Part shown: one piece after another, positions 17,851 through 26,768 of the stretch
Layout: the number at the start of each line of letters is the position of its first letter
Position numbering within the stretch: position 1 is the stretch's first letter
Assembly: GCF_006715635.1 (NCBI RefSeq)
Contig: NZ_VFNP01000002.1
Location: 124,001-188,000 of the forward strand
From: Streptomyces sp. SLBN-118
GTDB taxonomy: Bacteria > Actinomycetota > Actinomycetes > Streptomycetales > Streptomycetaceae
Direction of reading: 5' to 3'
DNA: 64,000 bases
Program-made: the position numbers and the translations under genes
The notes under the pieces: model-generated
What the model saw: the letters and a program-made list of their open reading frames with translations, nothing else
What the model was told of the DNA's origin: nothing
Databases searched by the model: none

Positions 17851-18120
17851 CTGTGCCAGACCGGCCGGTTGGCCGAGGGTGAGCGCCTGCCGACCGTGCG
17901 TCAGCTCGCCGCCGACCTCAGCCTGGCGCCGGGCACCGTGGCTCGCGCCTACCGCGAGCTGGAGGGCTCCGAGCTGATCCGCACCCACCGTGGCGGGGGC
18001 ACCCGGGTCGCGGCGCTCCCGTCCGAGCCGCACGCCCACGATGCCGACCAACTCACCACGCTGGCACGGGACTTCACTTCCGCCGCCCGAGCGCTCGGCG
18101 CCGACACCGAGGACTCCTGA
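17851..18120 (+). pseudogene. GntR-family (YhcF/YtrA-like) regulator lacking its N-terminus
   Basis: About 88 residues starting at TGRLAEGERLPTVRQLAADL, then APGTVARAYRELEGSELIRT and HRGGGTRVAA. This is the recognition half of a GntR winged helix, with a short helical tail as in the small YhcF/YtrA type. The first ~30 residues that form the first helix are missing, and the upstream codons in frame (GTPLCQ) do not fit. No start with a ribosome site is evident, so it is likely non-functional. Confidence 0.6.
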
Positions 18121-18434
18121 CCGCCGCCGTTGCGCCCTGGCCCCGGAGCCCGCCTCCTCTTCCGCCACCGCCGCCAGCGGAGCCGGTAGCCCCAAGAAGG
18201 CCGAGGCGTCGGCGCACGTCACAGGAGTGAGCAGCAGACGTAAGTGACAGACGTATGGGTGATGAGCCACTGTTGCGCCACGGCGCGGCCCCTGAAGTGC
18301 TCCGTTCCTACGGTCCTGACGCAGCCGGAGAACGTCCACCCCGGATCGGCCGGAGAACAGGAACGGCGCCGGCCTGTGACGCGCCGCGTGCAGCTCCTCG
18401 TCGGACGCCGCGCAGCTTTCTGCCGGGCCGCGGT
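18121..18434. other. Intergenic, no gene recognised
   Basis: A 314-base stretch between the GntR remnant and the convergent hypothetical gene. No gene, clear hairpin or repeat recognised. Confidence 0.4.
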
Positions 18435-18998
18435 TCATCGGGGGGAAAGACTCTGCTCCAGCCGGCCAGGTCCTGGAGGGCACTGGGGTGCGCAGTCGGG
18501 GCAGACGTACACCGCCCTGGCGGGACCAACGGGGGATTCGATGATGCGCACGAGGACCGGCGCCTCGGTGCTGCGCTCGCAGCGGCAGCAGTTGCGTGCC
18601 AGCGAGCGGGGCAGTGTGGTCGCGGCCAGCGCAGTGTGGAGCGCGGAGTGCAACCGCTTGGTGCTCGTCCAGTACTGCTCTCGCGTAGGCGGAACGTGCC
18701 AGTGGAGCCCCGGCCCGAACGTACGGTGCTGGGGTGGAACCGCCATATGGCAGTTCTGTCCGAGCACTTGGACCTGCGGCGACTGCCAGTGGTCGGCGCT
18801 CCCTGGCCGGATCAGCCAGCAGAGCATGCTGCCGTAGTCGTCTTTGATCACAGCCCTCACATCGTCTCCGAGGTACTCGAGGGCACGGACTCCGAGGCTG
18901 AGCGGCACGCGTACGGCGTCCCACCACTGCCCTGCGGGCAGTGCCTGGACCTCCCGGCCGCACAGCTGCACCCATCGCGGGACGCTGTCGATTGTCAT
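18435..18998 (-). CDS. Hypothetical protein with C-terminal Cys pairs
   Basis: A 187-residue soluble protein of a type I recognise only as an actinobacterial hypothetical. The N-terminus [20 protein letters not shown] leads into a mixed alpha/beta region rich in Trp and His. Near the C-terminus CCRCERST and YVCPDCAP give two CxxC-like pairs that could bind zinc. ATG 18998 has GGTGAAGG just upstream. It is monocistronic. No function can be assigned. Confidence 0.65.
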   Translation of the reverse strand: MTIDSVPRWVQLCGREVQALPAGQWWDAVRVPLSLGVRALEYLGDDVRAVIKDDYGSMLCWLIRPGSADHWQSPQVQVLGQNCHMAVPPQHRTFGPGLHWHVPPTREQYWTSTKRLHSALHTALAATTLPRSLARNCCRCERSTEAPVLVRIIESPVGPARAVYVCPDCAPQCPPGPGRLEQSLSPR

Positions 18999-19185
18999 AG
19001 GCCTTCACCGGTCTCTCCTGTCGATGCCCATGACGGTAAGAGGGTACGAGAAGCGTCACTTGTCTGTACGCGTAGGGAAGTTGCCATGGCACGCAGCGTG
19101 CGCAAGGTGCTCTCGCTCCGAGTTGCTACCACGGCGTAGCGTGATGGGCCGGGTCGTAGTGGAGTTCGAACCATTGGAGTCTCAA

Positions 19186-20412
19186 ATGGCAGACCAGCAC
19201 CCTGTGGTGATAGATCCGACCGGCCGCGACATCCATGGCGAAGCCGCCCGCATACGTGAGGTGGGAGCGGTGACGCGTGTGGAGCTCCCCGGTGGTGTGG
19301 AGGCGTGGGCGGTCAGCAGTCCTCGTCTGTTGAAGGAACTGCTCACCGATCCGCGGGTCTCCAAGGATCCTCGCCGGCACTGGCCGGCCTGGATCGACGG
19401 GGAGATCTCCCCGGAGTGGCCACTGTTCACCTGGGTGGCGGTGCAGAACATGTTCACCGCGTATGGCGGCGAACACAAGCGCCTGCGGACGCTGGTCGCC
19501 AGGGCGTTCACCGCGCGTCGGACCGCCGCGCTGCGGCCGCGCATCGAAAAGATCGCCACAGGTCTGGTGGACCGTATCGCCGCGGCCGGGCAGCAGGGGG
19601 ACGTGGTGGACCTGCGGGAGCACTTCGCCTATCCCCTGCCGATCCAGGTGATCAGTGAGCTCTTCGGCCTCCCCGAGGAGCACCGGGAGGAGCTGCGCCA
19701 CCTCGTCGACAGCATCTTCCACACGTCCGCCGATCCGAAGGAGGTCACCTCCACCTACGCACGTCTCTACGCCGTACTGGGCGACCTCGTCACCGCCAAG
19801 CGACAGGCGCCCGCCGACGACATGACCACCGAGCTGATCGCCGCACGCGACGACGAAAGCAACACCCGGCTGAGCGAGCAGGAACTCCTCGACACCCTGG
19901 TGCTCATGATCAGCGCCGGTCACGAAACCACGGTCAATCTCATCGACAACGCCATCCACGCCATGCTCACCCACCCCGAACAGCTCGCGCAGGTACGTAC
20001 GGGCCGGGCGTCGTGGGACGACGTCATCGAGGAGACACTGCGGTACGACGCCCCCGTCGCCAGTCTGCCCCTGCGGTACGCCGTTGAGGACATCACGCTG
20101 GACGGGACGGTGATTCGCAGGGGGCAAGCGATCCTGACCGCGTACGCCGCAGCCGGCCGTTGTCCCGAGCGGTACGGGGAGGATGCCGACCGCTTCGACG
20201 CCGGCCGGGCCGACAAGGAGCATCTGGCCTTCGGCCATGGCGTGCACTTCTGCCTCGGCGCTCCCCTGGGCCGCCTGGAGGCATCCATCGCGCTCCAGGC
20301 TCTGTTCGAGCGGTTCCCCGGGATTGCCCTCGCCGTGCCGCAGGAGGAGCTGCGGCCTGTGGACTCCTTCATCTCCAACGGCCACCGTGCCCTGCCCGTA
20401 CGCCTCTTCTGA
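19186..20412 (+). CDS. Cytochrome P450
   Basis: A 408-residue soluble bacterial P450 (CYP105/107-like size). The I-helix is [13 protein letters not shown] (oxygen-binding A-G-x-E-T), the K-helix ExxR is EETLR, and the heme loop [15 protein letters not shown] carries the axial Cys. Heme monooxygenases of this class hydroxylate small hydrophobic molecules with ferredoxin/ferredoxin reductase as electron donors; no such genes are adjacent. ATG 19186 has GGAG 6 bases upstream. GTG 19141 would add 15 residues. Confidence 0.9.
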   Translation: MADQHPVVIDPTGRDIHGEAARIREVGAVTRVELPGGVEAWAVSSPRLLKELLTDPRVSKDPRRHWPAWIDGEISPEWPLFTWVAVQNMFTAYGGEHKRLRTLVARAFTARRTAALRPRIEKIATGLVDRIAAAGQQGDVVDLREHFAYPLPIQVISELFGLPEEHREELRHLVDSIFHTSADPKEVTSTYARLYAVLGDLVTAKRQAPADDMTTELIAARDDESNTRLSEQELLDTLVLMISAGHETTVNLIDNAIHAMLTHPEQLAQVRTGRASWDDVIEETLRYDAPVASLPLRYAVEDITLDGTVIRRGQAILTAYAAAGRCPERYGEDADRFDAGRADKEHLAFGHGVHFCLGAPLGRLEASIALQALFERFPGIALAVPQEELRPVDSFISNGHRALPVRLF

Positions 20413-21062
20413 CTGTCCCGCGGGTCGCGTCGCGGCACCGGTCGCCGTCCGCGGCGAGTCCTCCGGAGTCCTGGACCTTCGGCAGGCCACTCGGCCCCCG
20501 GACGGCGGCGAGAACCGTGGCGGCGGGGCATAGCGCATACGACCGGCCGTCGGGCCGGTTCGTCGAGGCGGACCGCCAAATCCATGCCGGGGGGGCGCAG
20601 CAGTTCCCGAATGCCACGTCGCGATGAGCAGGCCGCCAGGCGTGTTGCCCCCCTGCGCAAGGGAATTGCCGTAAGGCGCAGAGCCCACGACGACGCACAA
20701 ACATGCGTGGTTCACGGAGCCTGCGGCGATCAGGAGCCTGTATTACACTCCGCGCTCAGACAACTACCGTTATCGGCCGGTTAGTACTTCGGGGTGAGTC
20801 CCCGGGAGATGCGGTACCGCAGCCGCTGCCCCGGTGACCGTCCCGCCTGAGCCGTCCGGCGAGCGCGTCGGCCAGGTCGAGCTCGGCGAGCATCGGCCGG
20901 AAGACGGTGACGTCGCGCGGGCGAGCATTTGCACATGACAGCGAGCCCTATGGAGTAACCGGACCTTGGCGCCGCCGCCCGTTTCGGCGATGGCCGGAGA
21001 CGCACCCGCCACGCGAACTGGCATAGCTGGCCGCCTCGACATCTTGACGTTGTCGGCTGCTC
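20413..21062. other. Intergenic, possibly containing an eroded gene end
   Basis: A 650-base stretch with no intact gene. On the minus strand near 20785-20920, coding-like sequence (VTVFRPMLAELDLADALAGR in one frame and RYRISRGLTPKY before a stop in another) hints at the end of a lost gene, but the family is not certain. The rest shows nothing recognisable. Confidence 0.35.
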
Positions 21063-21440
21063 TCACCGTCCGGAATGGCCGGTGGGCGGATCCTGTGGGT
21101 CAACGCCGGTGAAGGCCGACGAGCCCTTGGAACCGCTGGGGCGCTGGGAGCGGCCGCGGCGGCCCTTTCCTTCCATTCCCTTCTCCTGGGACTTCCCGGC
21201 GCGGTCCTCGCCGCTGCGGGTCTCGCTTTCGACCGGGGTCCCGGACAGTGATGCCTCCTTGTCCCGCTCAGAAGGCCGGCCGGACCTCTTGGGCCCAGGC
21301 GCATGGTCATCCGGATGGAAGGACCGGTGACCGCTGGGGTTGTCCTGGTTCGCGTCATCGAGGTCTTCGGACCATCCGTGCTGGTCACGTCCGTTGTATC
21401 GGCTGGGCCCCTCGCCGTGTGGCGGATGCTTCTTCGACAT
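21063..21440 (-). CDS. Small, very hydrophilic hypothetical protein
   Basis: A 125-residue protein rich in Gly, Ser, Asp, Arg and Lys (GRDQHGWSEDLDDANQ, KRSGRPSERDKEA). It has no hydrophobic core, so it is probably disordered. Such hydrophilic, Gly-rich proteins are often stress-related, but nothing here proves it. ATG 21440 has GGAGAG five bases upstream. Divergent from the HD-domain gene at 21790. Confidence 0.6.
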   Translation of the reverse strand: MSKKHPPHGEGPSRYNGRDQHGWSEDLDDANQDNPSGHRSFHPDDHAPGPKRSGRPSERDKEASLSGTPVESETRSGEDRAGKSQEKGMEGKGRRGRSQRPSGSKGSSAFTGVDPQDPPTGHSGR

Positions 21441-21789
21441 GAGGCTCTCCTCTTCCTGTTTGTTCCGGTATAAGACCGTCTGCCCGGCTTTGCTCAACCC
21501 ACTCGGATGGTGCATCGATGGGTCAGGGCCGGCGGGCCGGGTAGCCGTCCACAGACAGTCGATGCACACGGCGATAAATGAGAGCCCAGCCCGCATCAAA
21601 ACCCGCAGGTTCGGCAATGACCGTGTCCGGACAACCAGGGGGTTGCTCTGGACTGCGAAAAGTACTCACACGGGCCGGGACCTTCTTCAATGGTGCGTGC
21701 CGAGCGCCGGTCGGAACTGCCTTCAGCTGCCGGCCGCAAGCAGCCTTGCCGGGCGGCGAAGGCACGGCGCCGCCCGTAGAGTTGTACCT
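21441..21789. other. Intergenic region between divergent genes
   Basis: A 349-base stretch that should contain promoters for the hydrophilic protein (leftward) and the HD protein (rightward). No clear -35/-10 pair or operator found. Confidence 0.4.
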
Positions 21790-22239
21790 GTGCCGGACCT
21801 CACGCTCGACCAGGTCGAGGCGATCGCCCGCGAAGGCCACGCACGCCAGAGGGACAAGGCGGGACGGCCCTACCTGGAGCATGTGCAGGCGGTGGTTGAG
21901 GGGGTGAGGGAGCGGGGCGGCTCCGACGAACAGGTTGCCGCCGCCTGGCTGCACGACACGATCGAGGACGAGGTGCTCTCCCGCGAGTGGCTCGAGTCAG
22001 CCGAACTTCCGCAGGACGTGAAGGACCTGGTCGACGCTATGACCAAGCGCCCAGGCGAGGACGACGAGTCGTACACGCAGCGGATCCTCGCCACGCCGGG
22101 CGCCCGCCTCATCAAGGAGGCCGACCTCGCCCACAACGCCAACGCGGACCGGCTCGCCCTGCTCGACGAACCTACCCGGACCCAGCTCGTCGAGAAGTAC
22201 GCGAGGATGCGGCGGCTGCTCGGCCTGCAGGAGCCGTGA
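21790..22239 (+). CDS. HD-domain phosphohydrolase (RelA/SpoT hydrolase-like)
   Basis: A 149-residue single-domain HD protein. GHARQRDKAGRPYLEHVQAV and VAAAWLHDTIEDEVLS give the His and His-Asp metal ligands, and later KEADLAHNANADRL gives the distal Asp. This is the layout of small SpoT-like hydrolases (MESH-type), which need Mn2+ and act on (p)ppGpp or other nucleotides. The synthetase domain is absent. Start GTG 21790 is inferred from the family N-terminus; the frame stays open upstream without motifs. Confidence 0.75.
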   Translation: MPDLTLDQVEAIAREGHARQRDKAGRPYLEHVQAVVEGVRERGGSDEQVAAAWLHDTIEDEVLSREWLESAELPQDVKDLVDAMTKRPGEDDESYTQRILATPGARLIKEADLAHNANADRLALLDEPTRTQLVEKYARMRRLLGLQEP

Positions 22240-22534
22240 TGATCTCTCGGTAGACGGTGAGACACATGGTTCCTGCAACCACACGCCGACTCGTGTGACG
22301 GCGGCCCTGACCCCCGGCCGCTCGGCGCCACGGGCGCCATCCCGGCGGCCCCGCGGCATAGCTTCGAGATCACAAGGGTGTCGCCCTGAGCAACCATCAG
22401 CGGCGCCAACAGTGAACGTTCGACGCGGGAGTCCCCCCGGGCACGGAGTCCGTGAACTGCGTAGCCGTTCCACGGCTGCAGCCCCTCATACCGGCCAGGA
22501 AGAACCTTTTCTGTCTCCCGGAGCCGGCCGGTCG

Positions 22535-23032
22535 TCAGGGGTTCAGCTCCGCCCAGCAGGTGGACCCGCCCGCATAGTTGATCGTGCCATACCGAACCGC
22601 CATCGCGGCAACGATGAGCATGCCGCGGCCGTGTTCCTCATGCTGGCCAGTTTTCGGAGGTGGGTTGGGGCGCGGACCACCGTCGGTGACTTCAATCCGC
22701 AGGCCATGTTGCTGGATGCAGCGCACTCGCAGAGCGGCCGGCGGCAGGGCGTGGAGTACTGCGTTGGTGACGAGTTCGGAGATGATGAGCAGGGCATCGT
22801 CAAGCGCCGCAGGCGACACTTTGAGGCCCGTAAGGAATTCCTTCGCAAGGCGCCGTATCCGGCTGACGTCTCTGGCATCGGCGCTCACCACGGCGAGGCA
22901 TCGGTCACGTGCGCCGTCCGGGGCGGGCCCCTGGCTTTCGCACTGGAGCTGATCGACCCTGACCCTGGAATTGGTGTTCGGTGCGAGCAGTTCGACCGAG
23001 CCAGCCGTTTCAGGGGGTGCTTGAGCAGTCAT
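22535..23032 (-). CDS. RsbW-like ATP-binding regulator (HATPase_c_2)
   Basis: A 165-residue GHKL-fold protein. After a 45-residue tail come SADARDVSRIRRLAKEFL, the N-box ISELVTNAVLHA, the G1 box VTDGGPRP and the G2 box GRGMLIVAAMAVRYG. Streptomyces has many such stand-alone serine kinase/anti-sigma-type proteins; the partner (sigma factor or anti-anti-sigma STAS protein) is not adjacent. ATG 23032 was chosen over the open frame upstream. A perfect 12-bp hairpin sits 19 bases before the start. Confidence 0.8.
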   Translation of the reverse strand: MTAQAPPETAGSVELLAPNTNSRVRVDQLQCESQGPAPDGARDRCLAVVSADARDVSRIRRLAKEFLTGLKVSPAALDDALLIISELVTNAVLHALPPAALRVRCIQQHGLRIEVTDGGPRPNPPPKTGQHEEHGRGMLIVAAMAVRYGTINYAGGSTCWAELNP

Positions 23033-23050
23033 GACAACCTCGGGTTTCTG

Positions 23051-23078
23051 CGGATGCGACGAGCGGTCGTCGCATCCG
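23051..23078 (-). promoter_or_regulatory. Perfect inverted repeat upstream of the RsbW-like gene
   Basis: CGGATGCGACGA and TCGTCGCATCCG with a GCGG loop, a 12-bp perfect stem 18 bases before the start codon. It could be an operator or a leader hairpin that masks translation. A further palindrome TGGTAATTACCA lies at 23097-23108 and resembles the GntR sites near 28 kb. The rest of the 23033-23332 gap holds nothing recognised. Confidence 0.4.
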
Positions 23079-23332
23079 CCGAGCGTAGCCCAGAAGTGGT
23101 AATTACCAGATACGACCAGTTTGCGCACCGGATGGTGAGGTTGTCAATTTCGATATCGCAAAAGATGCAGCAAGAACCCGCGAATTCGGTGGTGGAACGG
23201 TTCTATCGACGCCGATCCAGTCGCCTCGACCCACCGGTGGGTGGAGGCGGCCTGAGCGGACTTCCGCGAGAGGGCAAACATCATTGCCGTCACGCTCGAC
23301 AGACACACACAGCGCTCCGCGACCACACAGGG

Positions 23333-24325
23333 TCACCGTGGTGCCCGCTGACTCCGGGCTCGAAATGCCCGTCGGTGCGACTCCCGGACCTGTTCCAGCG
23401 GGTCGCCGTCCAGTTCCCAGGGCCAGGAGGTGGCGACCGCCGCGGTGGCCTCGAAGACCGAACACGCGTCCTGCATGCGTACGGCTTTCGTCAGCACGTA
23501 GGCGAGGAGGTTCAAGTCGGTGAGTACTGCCGCGTGCCTGAGGAAGCCAGGCTGTGTCCAGGTCGCAAGGGCGTCGTCGACGAGGGGGCGTTCGTGGGCC
23601 TGGTCCCAGTGCCGGCGTGCGGTCAGCGCCGTGATTCCTCCGGCTGCCAAGGCCCTTCGGTACCGGTAGAGGCTGGCGGCGAGGCTCAGGGCCGCTACGG
23701 GGGAACCCTCCAGCCCGGGACCAACGACTGAGTCGGTGAACTGGACGGTCAGGAGGTTGGACCCGCATTCCTCCGGGGAGACGTAGTGCAGCATCTGCCA
23801 GTGAGCCTCGCGATTCCACGGATCACGCGTCTTCACGGCCGTCCATATGGGGTGTACTTGAGCCCACGGTGCCCGCAGCAGTCGGCAGCAGCTCAGCAGC
23901 GCGACCCATGGGGCTGGGTCCGCCGGCGCCAGCTCAGCCGCTTCCCGGCAGAGGGAGATCGTTGCGCCCAGATCGCTGATGGCGCCGCCTGCCCGGGTCA
24001 GGGCGATGTCGGCAAAGGCCTGAAGAAGCATGGCGTCGGCGCTGGCGGGATTCCAGGCGCGCCATTGGCCGGCCAGGACATGCGCATCGGGAAGAGTGCT
24101 GAAGACGAGCAGCCGGTGGATCCGCCGGTCCCAGTCCTCTCCCGGATCGCGCAGAGCCTGTTCTATCGGATAGGTGAGAGCGCCACGGTCGTTGCACTCA
24201 GCCAAGTTGTTGCCCTGGGCCGCGATCTGCGCTTCCAGCTGTATCAGGGCGCGGACGAGCGGCCGGTCATCGAGCTCAGGCTGCAGCCGACTTGGAGGCC
24301 GCTGACTTCGTTTTCGGGGCCACAC
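23333..24325 (-). CDS. Hypothetical helical-repeat protein at the end of the nag operon
   Basis: A 330-residue soluble protein starting at GTG 24325 (GGAAGGAG 8 bases upstream). It is mostly alpha-helical with short Ala-rich repeats (AWNPASADAMLLQAFADIAL, EAAELAPADPAPWVALLSCC), which looks like degenerate TPR-type packing. I do not recognise the family. It follows the ROK kinase gene by 71 bases on the same strand and may be cotranscribed. No catalytic motif is visible. Confidence 0.6.
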   Translation of the reverse strand: MWPRKRSQRPPSRLQPELDDRPLVRALIQLEAQIAAQGNNLAECNDRGALTYPIEQALRDPGEDWDRRIHRLLVFSTLPDAHVLAGQWRAWNPASADAMLLQAFADIALTRAGGAISDLGATISLCREAAELAPADPAPWVALLSCCRLLRAPWAQVHPIWTAVKTRDPWNREAHWQMLHYVSPEECGSNLLTVQFTDSVVGPGLEGSPVAALSLAASLYRYRRALAAGGITALTARRHWDQAHERPLVDDALATWTQPGFLRHAAVLTDLNLLAYVLTKAVRMQDACSVFEATAAVATSWPWELDGDPLEQVRESHRRAFRARSQRAPR

Positions 24326-24396
24326 GGTGACCTGCTCCTTCCATCCGCGGTCGACGTGTCGGCTGCGCGACGTCGTCGCTGCCGGACAGGGGGCGA

Positions 24397-25353
24397 TTAC
24401 CTCGGTGCGCGCTGTCCCGGCGCGGCGGTTTCGACGCGTCTGTTGTAGGAGTGCGGGAGTCCTGCGGCGTCTGTGGCCCGCAAGGCCGCTCCGAGGAGTC
24501 CGGCATCGGCGCCCAGGGGTGAAATGTTGACCTCGGGGGCGGCACGCCAGGTGAGTCCGTCCTGCAGGGCATGTCGGACGGGGTCGGTGAGCGCGTTTCC
24601 GGCAGCGGCCATGCCGCCGGCCAGGACGATGCGCTGCGGGTCCAGCAGGACCGTCGTGGCGACGAGCGCCCTTCCGAGGGCGTCGGTTCCCTCGGCCCAC
24701 AGCCGGGCGGCATCCGGGTCGGTCTTCAGTCGTGCGGTGACGTCGGCGGCGTTCTCCGCGATGCCTCCGGCGCGGCGGTAGCGGCGGACCAGCGCACTGG
24801 CGGACACGTAGGCTTCCAGACACCCGTGCTGGCCACACGCGCAGAGCTCACCGTCGGCATGGACGGGGATGTGGCCGAACTCGCCGGCGAAGCCCTTGTC
24901 ACCTCGCAGGAGCCGACCACTGCTGACGATCCCCGCGGCCACGCCGGTGCCGAGCACGACCACGAGCAGGTCCTGTATGCCGGTGCCGAGTCCGAGCCGC
25001 TGCTCGGCCAGGCACGCTGCCCGGACGTCGTGCTCGAGCGTGACTGGGAGGCGGAGCCTGTCTGCCACGGCCGCGGTGAGAGGTGTGTCGCGCAGTCCGA
25101 GATTCGAGGCGTACCGAACGACACCGGCGGCGTCGTCGATCAGTCCCGGGGCACACAGGCCGACAGCCGCAGTACCCAGCCGGACGAGGGTAGTGGCGGC
25201 CCGTACGACAGCGGCGACAACCGCTTCGGGCCCTTCGGAGAATGGGGTGGCCAGCCGCAGGGTCTCTTCCGCGACTCCCTGCGCGTTGAACCGGGCGGCT
25301 TTGATCGTGGTACCGCCGAGGTCGACGGCGACAACATGGGCGGGACGTCTCAT
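24397..25353 (-). CDS. ROK-family sugar kinase (probably N-acetylglucosamine/amino-sugar kinase)
   Basis: A 318-residue ROK protein without the HTH of ROK repressors. The phosphate motif VAVDLGGTTIKAARF opens the protein, GVAAGIVSSGRLLRG and EFGHIPV follow, and the ROK zinc site CACGQHGCLEAY is intact. ROK kinases phosphorylate GlcNAc, ManNAc, glucose or fructose. Its ATG overlaps the nagB stop (TGATG), which favours an amino sugar. Having a kinase beside a PTS gene set could bypass the damaged PTS by phosphorylating free sugar. Confidence 0.85.
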   Translation of the reverse strand: MRRPAHVVAVDLGGTTIKAARFNAQGVAEETLRLATPFSEGPEAVVAAVVRAATTLVRLGTAAVGLCAPGLIDDAAGVVRYASNLGLRDTPLTAAVADRLRLPVTLEHDVRAACLAEQRLGLGTGIQDLLVVVLGTGVAAGIVSSGRLLRGDKGFAGEFGHIPVHADGELCACGQHGCLEAYVSASALVRRYRRAGGIAENAADVTARLKTDPDAARLWAEGTDALGRALVATTVLLDPQRIVLAGGMAAAGNALTDPVRHALQDGLTWRAAPEVNISPLGADAGLLGAALRATDAAGLPHSYNRRVETAAPGQRAPR

Positions 25354-26132
25354 CAGTACCCCTGCCCGGGGGGCTTGTGCTGGGCTATGTGACGGTAGTA
25401 GGGCTGCTGTTCCAGTCGGGAAGCGGCTAGCTCGTCGACCACGACCGTGGCATGCGGGTGCAATTGGAGAATCGAAGCCGGGCACATCGCGCTGACGGGT
25501 CCTTCGACGGCGGCGGCGACCGCGTGAGCCTTGTGCGGACCGGTAGCGATCAGCACCAAGTGGGATGCCCGGCCGATGGTGGCCAGGCCCTGCGTGATGA
25601 CATGCCGGGGCACCTCGTCGATCCCGCCGAAGAAGCGTGCGTTGTCGCGGCGGGTCTCGTCGGTGAGGGTCTTGATCCGGGTGCATGAGGCGAGGGAGGA
25701 GCCGGGCTCGTTGAAGCCGATGTGGCCGTTGACGCCGATCCCGAGGATCTGCACGCCGAGCGGCCCCGCGGCCGTGAGCGAGCGCTCGAAACGGCGGGCC
25801 TCTTGCTGCGGGTCCGATGCCGTGCCCTGGGGGGCGTGTACCCGCGTGGGGTCGAGGTCGACGTGGTCGACCAGTTCGCGTCGTATCACTTTGGCGTAGG
25901 ACTGCGGATGGAAGATCGGGAGGCCGACGTACTCGTCGAGCAAAAAAGCGTCGACACCGGCGAGAGTGAGGCCCTCCTGCCGGTGGCGGCGGGCCAGGTC
26001 CCGGTAGACGCCCAGGGGCGAGGAGCCCGTGGCCAGCCCCAGAGTCTTCGCACCATCGACGATCGCGTGCTGGATGATGCCGGCTACGGTACGGCCGGCG
26101 TCGTCGGCGTCGGGTCGGATCACCACCTCCAT
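25353..26132 (-). CDS. nagB: Glucosamine-6-phosphate deaminase
   Basis: A 259-residue NagB-type isomerase/deaminase that converts glucosamine-6-P to fructose-6-P and ammonia. Motifs: LGLATGSSPLGVY (31-43, phosphate loop), FLLDEYVGL (general base Asp66), ILGIGVNGHIGFNEPG (catalytic His137 and Glu142). All active-site residues are conserved. It starts 1 base after the EI remnant and overlaps the ROK kinase, so translation is coupled through the whole PTS-nag operon. NagA is not in the window. Confidence 0.9.
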   Translation of the reverse strand: MEVVIRPDADDAGRTVAGIIQHAIVDGAKTLGLATGSSPLGVYRDLARRHRQEGLTLAGVDAFLLDEYVGLPIFHPQSYAKVIRRELVDHVDLDPTRVHAPQGTASDPQQEARRFERSLTAAGPLGVQILGIGVNGHIGFNEPGSSLASCTRIKTLTDETRRDNARFFGGIDEVPRHVITQGLATIGRASHLVLIATGPHKAHAVAAAVEGPVSAMCPASILQLHPHATVVVDELAASRLEQQPYYRHIAQHKPPGQGY

Positions 26133-26133
26133 G

Positions 26134-26466
26134 TCAGGCCTCCCGCCGTTCGCCCGCTGCGTCGAGGCACGCGTCACCGATCCGCTGCGCCGTGGCACGC
26201 GCCGCCTCCGGTTTGCTGGCGCAGAGCGCGTTCGCGGCCGGGTCCTCGCACTGCTGCAAGGTGAGTTGTGCGAGTGCGTCATGGACCGGGGCGACGGCCG
26301 GAGTGGCCGGAGCCTGCCGCACGCGAGGTGTTTCATGCCCGGGATCGTCGCCTGGGCCTTCGCCGGGGTGAGTGATGACCGGTGGCAACATGCGGGGCAG
26401 TGGTGCGCATGCCGCCCCCAGGCTGACGCCGTAGCCGGTCATGGTGGTGGAGGAGGAGGCGCTCAC
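26134..26466 (-). pseudogene. Enzyme I (PtsI) N-terminal stub
   Basis: A 110-residue frame starting at GTG 26466 inside the HPr stop (GTGA) and ending 1 base before nagB. The segment MTGYGVSLGAACAPLPRMLPP matches the swivelling N-terminal start of enzyme I, and the helical part HDALAQLTLQQCEDPAANAL is weakly EI-like. Enzyme I is normally about 550 residues; the phospho-His motif and the PEP-binding barrel are absent. The frame is kept open and coupled on both sides, so it may still be translated, but it cannot phosphorylate HPr. An unrelated small protein cannot be excluded. Confidence 0.6.
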
Positions 26467-26729
26467 GAGTCGAGCTCCTTGCCCGGCAGAGTTGCCCGCT
26501 CGTCCAGGACGTCCTCCGCCCGGTCACCCTCTGGGGTCAGGGTGACCTGGTCGCCGTAGCCGACGCCGAGCGCCATGAGGCCGAGCAGGTGGCCGGCGGG
26601 GACCGGGGCCTTGCCGTCGACGGCAATGGTCACCGGGACCGGTGCCTGGACGGCGGCCTGGACGAGGGTGGCGGCGGGCCGGGCGTACAGGCCACTGCCT
26701 GAGCCGACGGAGACGACGCGCTGCGCCAT
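26463..26729 (-). CDS. HPr-like phosphocarrier with His15 replaced by Tyr
   Basis: An 88-residue HPr-fold protein. The canonical GLHARPA is here GLYARPA (residues 13-19), so the phosphoryl-accepting His15 is Tyr (codon TAC instead of CAC). The second conserved region GHLLGLMALGVGYGDQVTLT is intact. ATG 26729 has AAGGAA upstream; the frame is open 8 codons further. It lies 39 bases after EIIC and overlaps the EI stub. By family knowledge it cannot carry phosphate on His15. It might be a dead copy or an unphosphorylatable regulatory HPr-like protein. Confidence 0.8.
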   Translation of the reverse strand: MAQRVVSVGSGSGLYARPAATLVQAAVQAPVPVTIAVDGKAPVPAGHLLGLMALGVGYGDQVTLTPEGDRAEDVLDERATLPGKELDS

Positions 26730-26768
26730 GGGCGGTTCCTTTCGACGGTTCATTCAGGGACGCGGCTG

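Noticed and set aside
17386..19092. 568-codon minus-strand frame
   Set aside because: It crosses the GntR remnant and the promoter side of the P450 gene, has no domain, and is Arg/Ala/Pro-rich as expected for a shadow frame.
20781..21005. Acyltransferase-like C-terminus (RYRISRGLTPKY)
   Set aside because: Too short, and split between two frames. I could not confirm the family.
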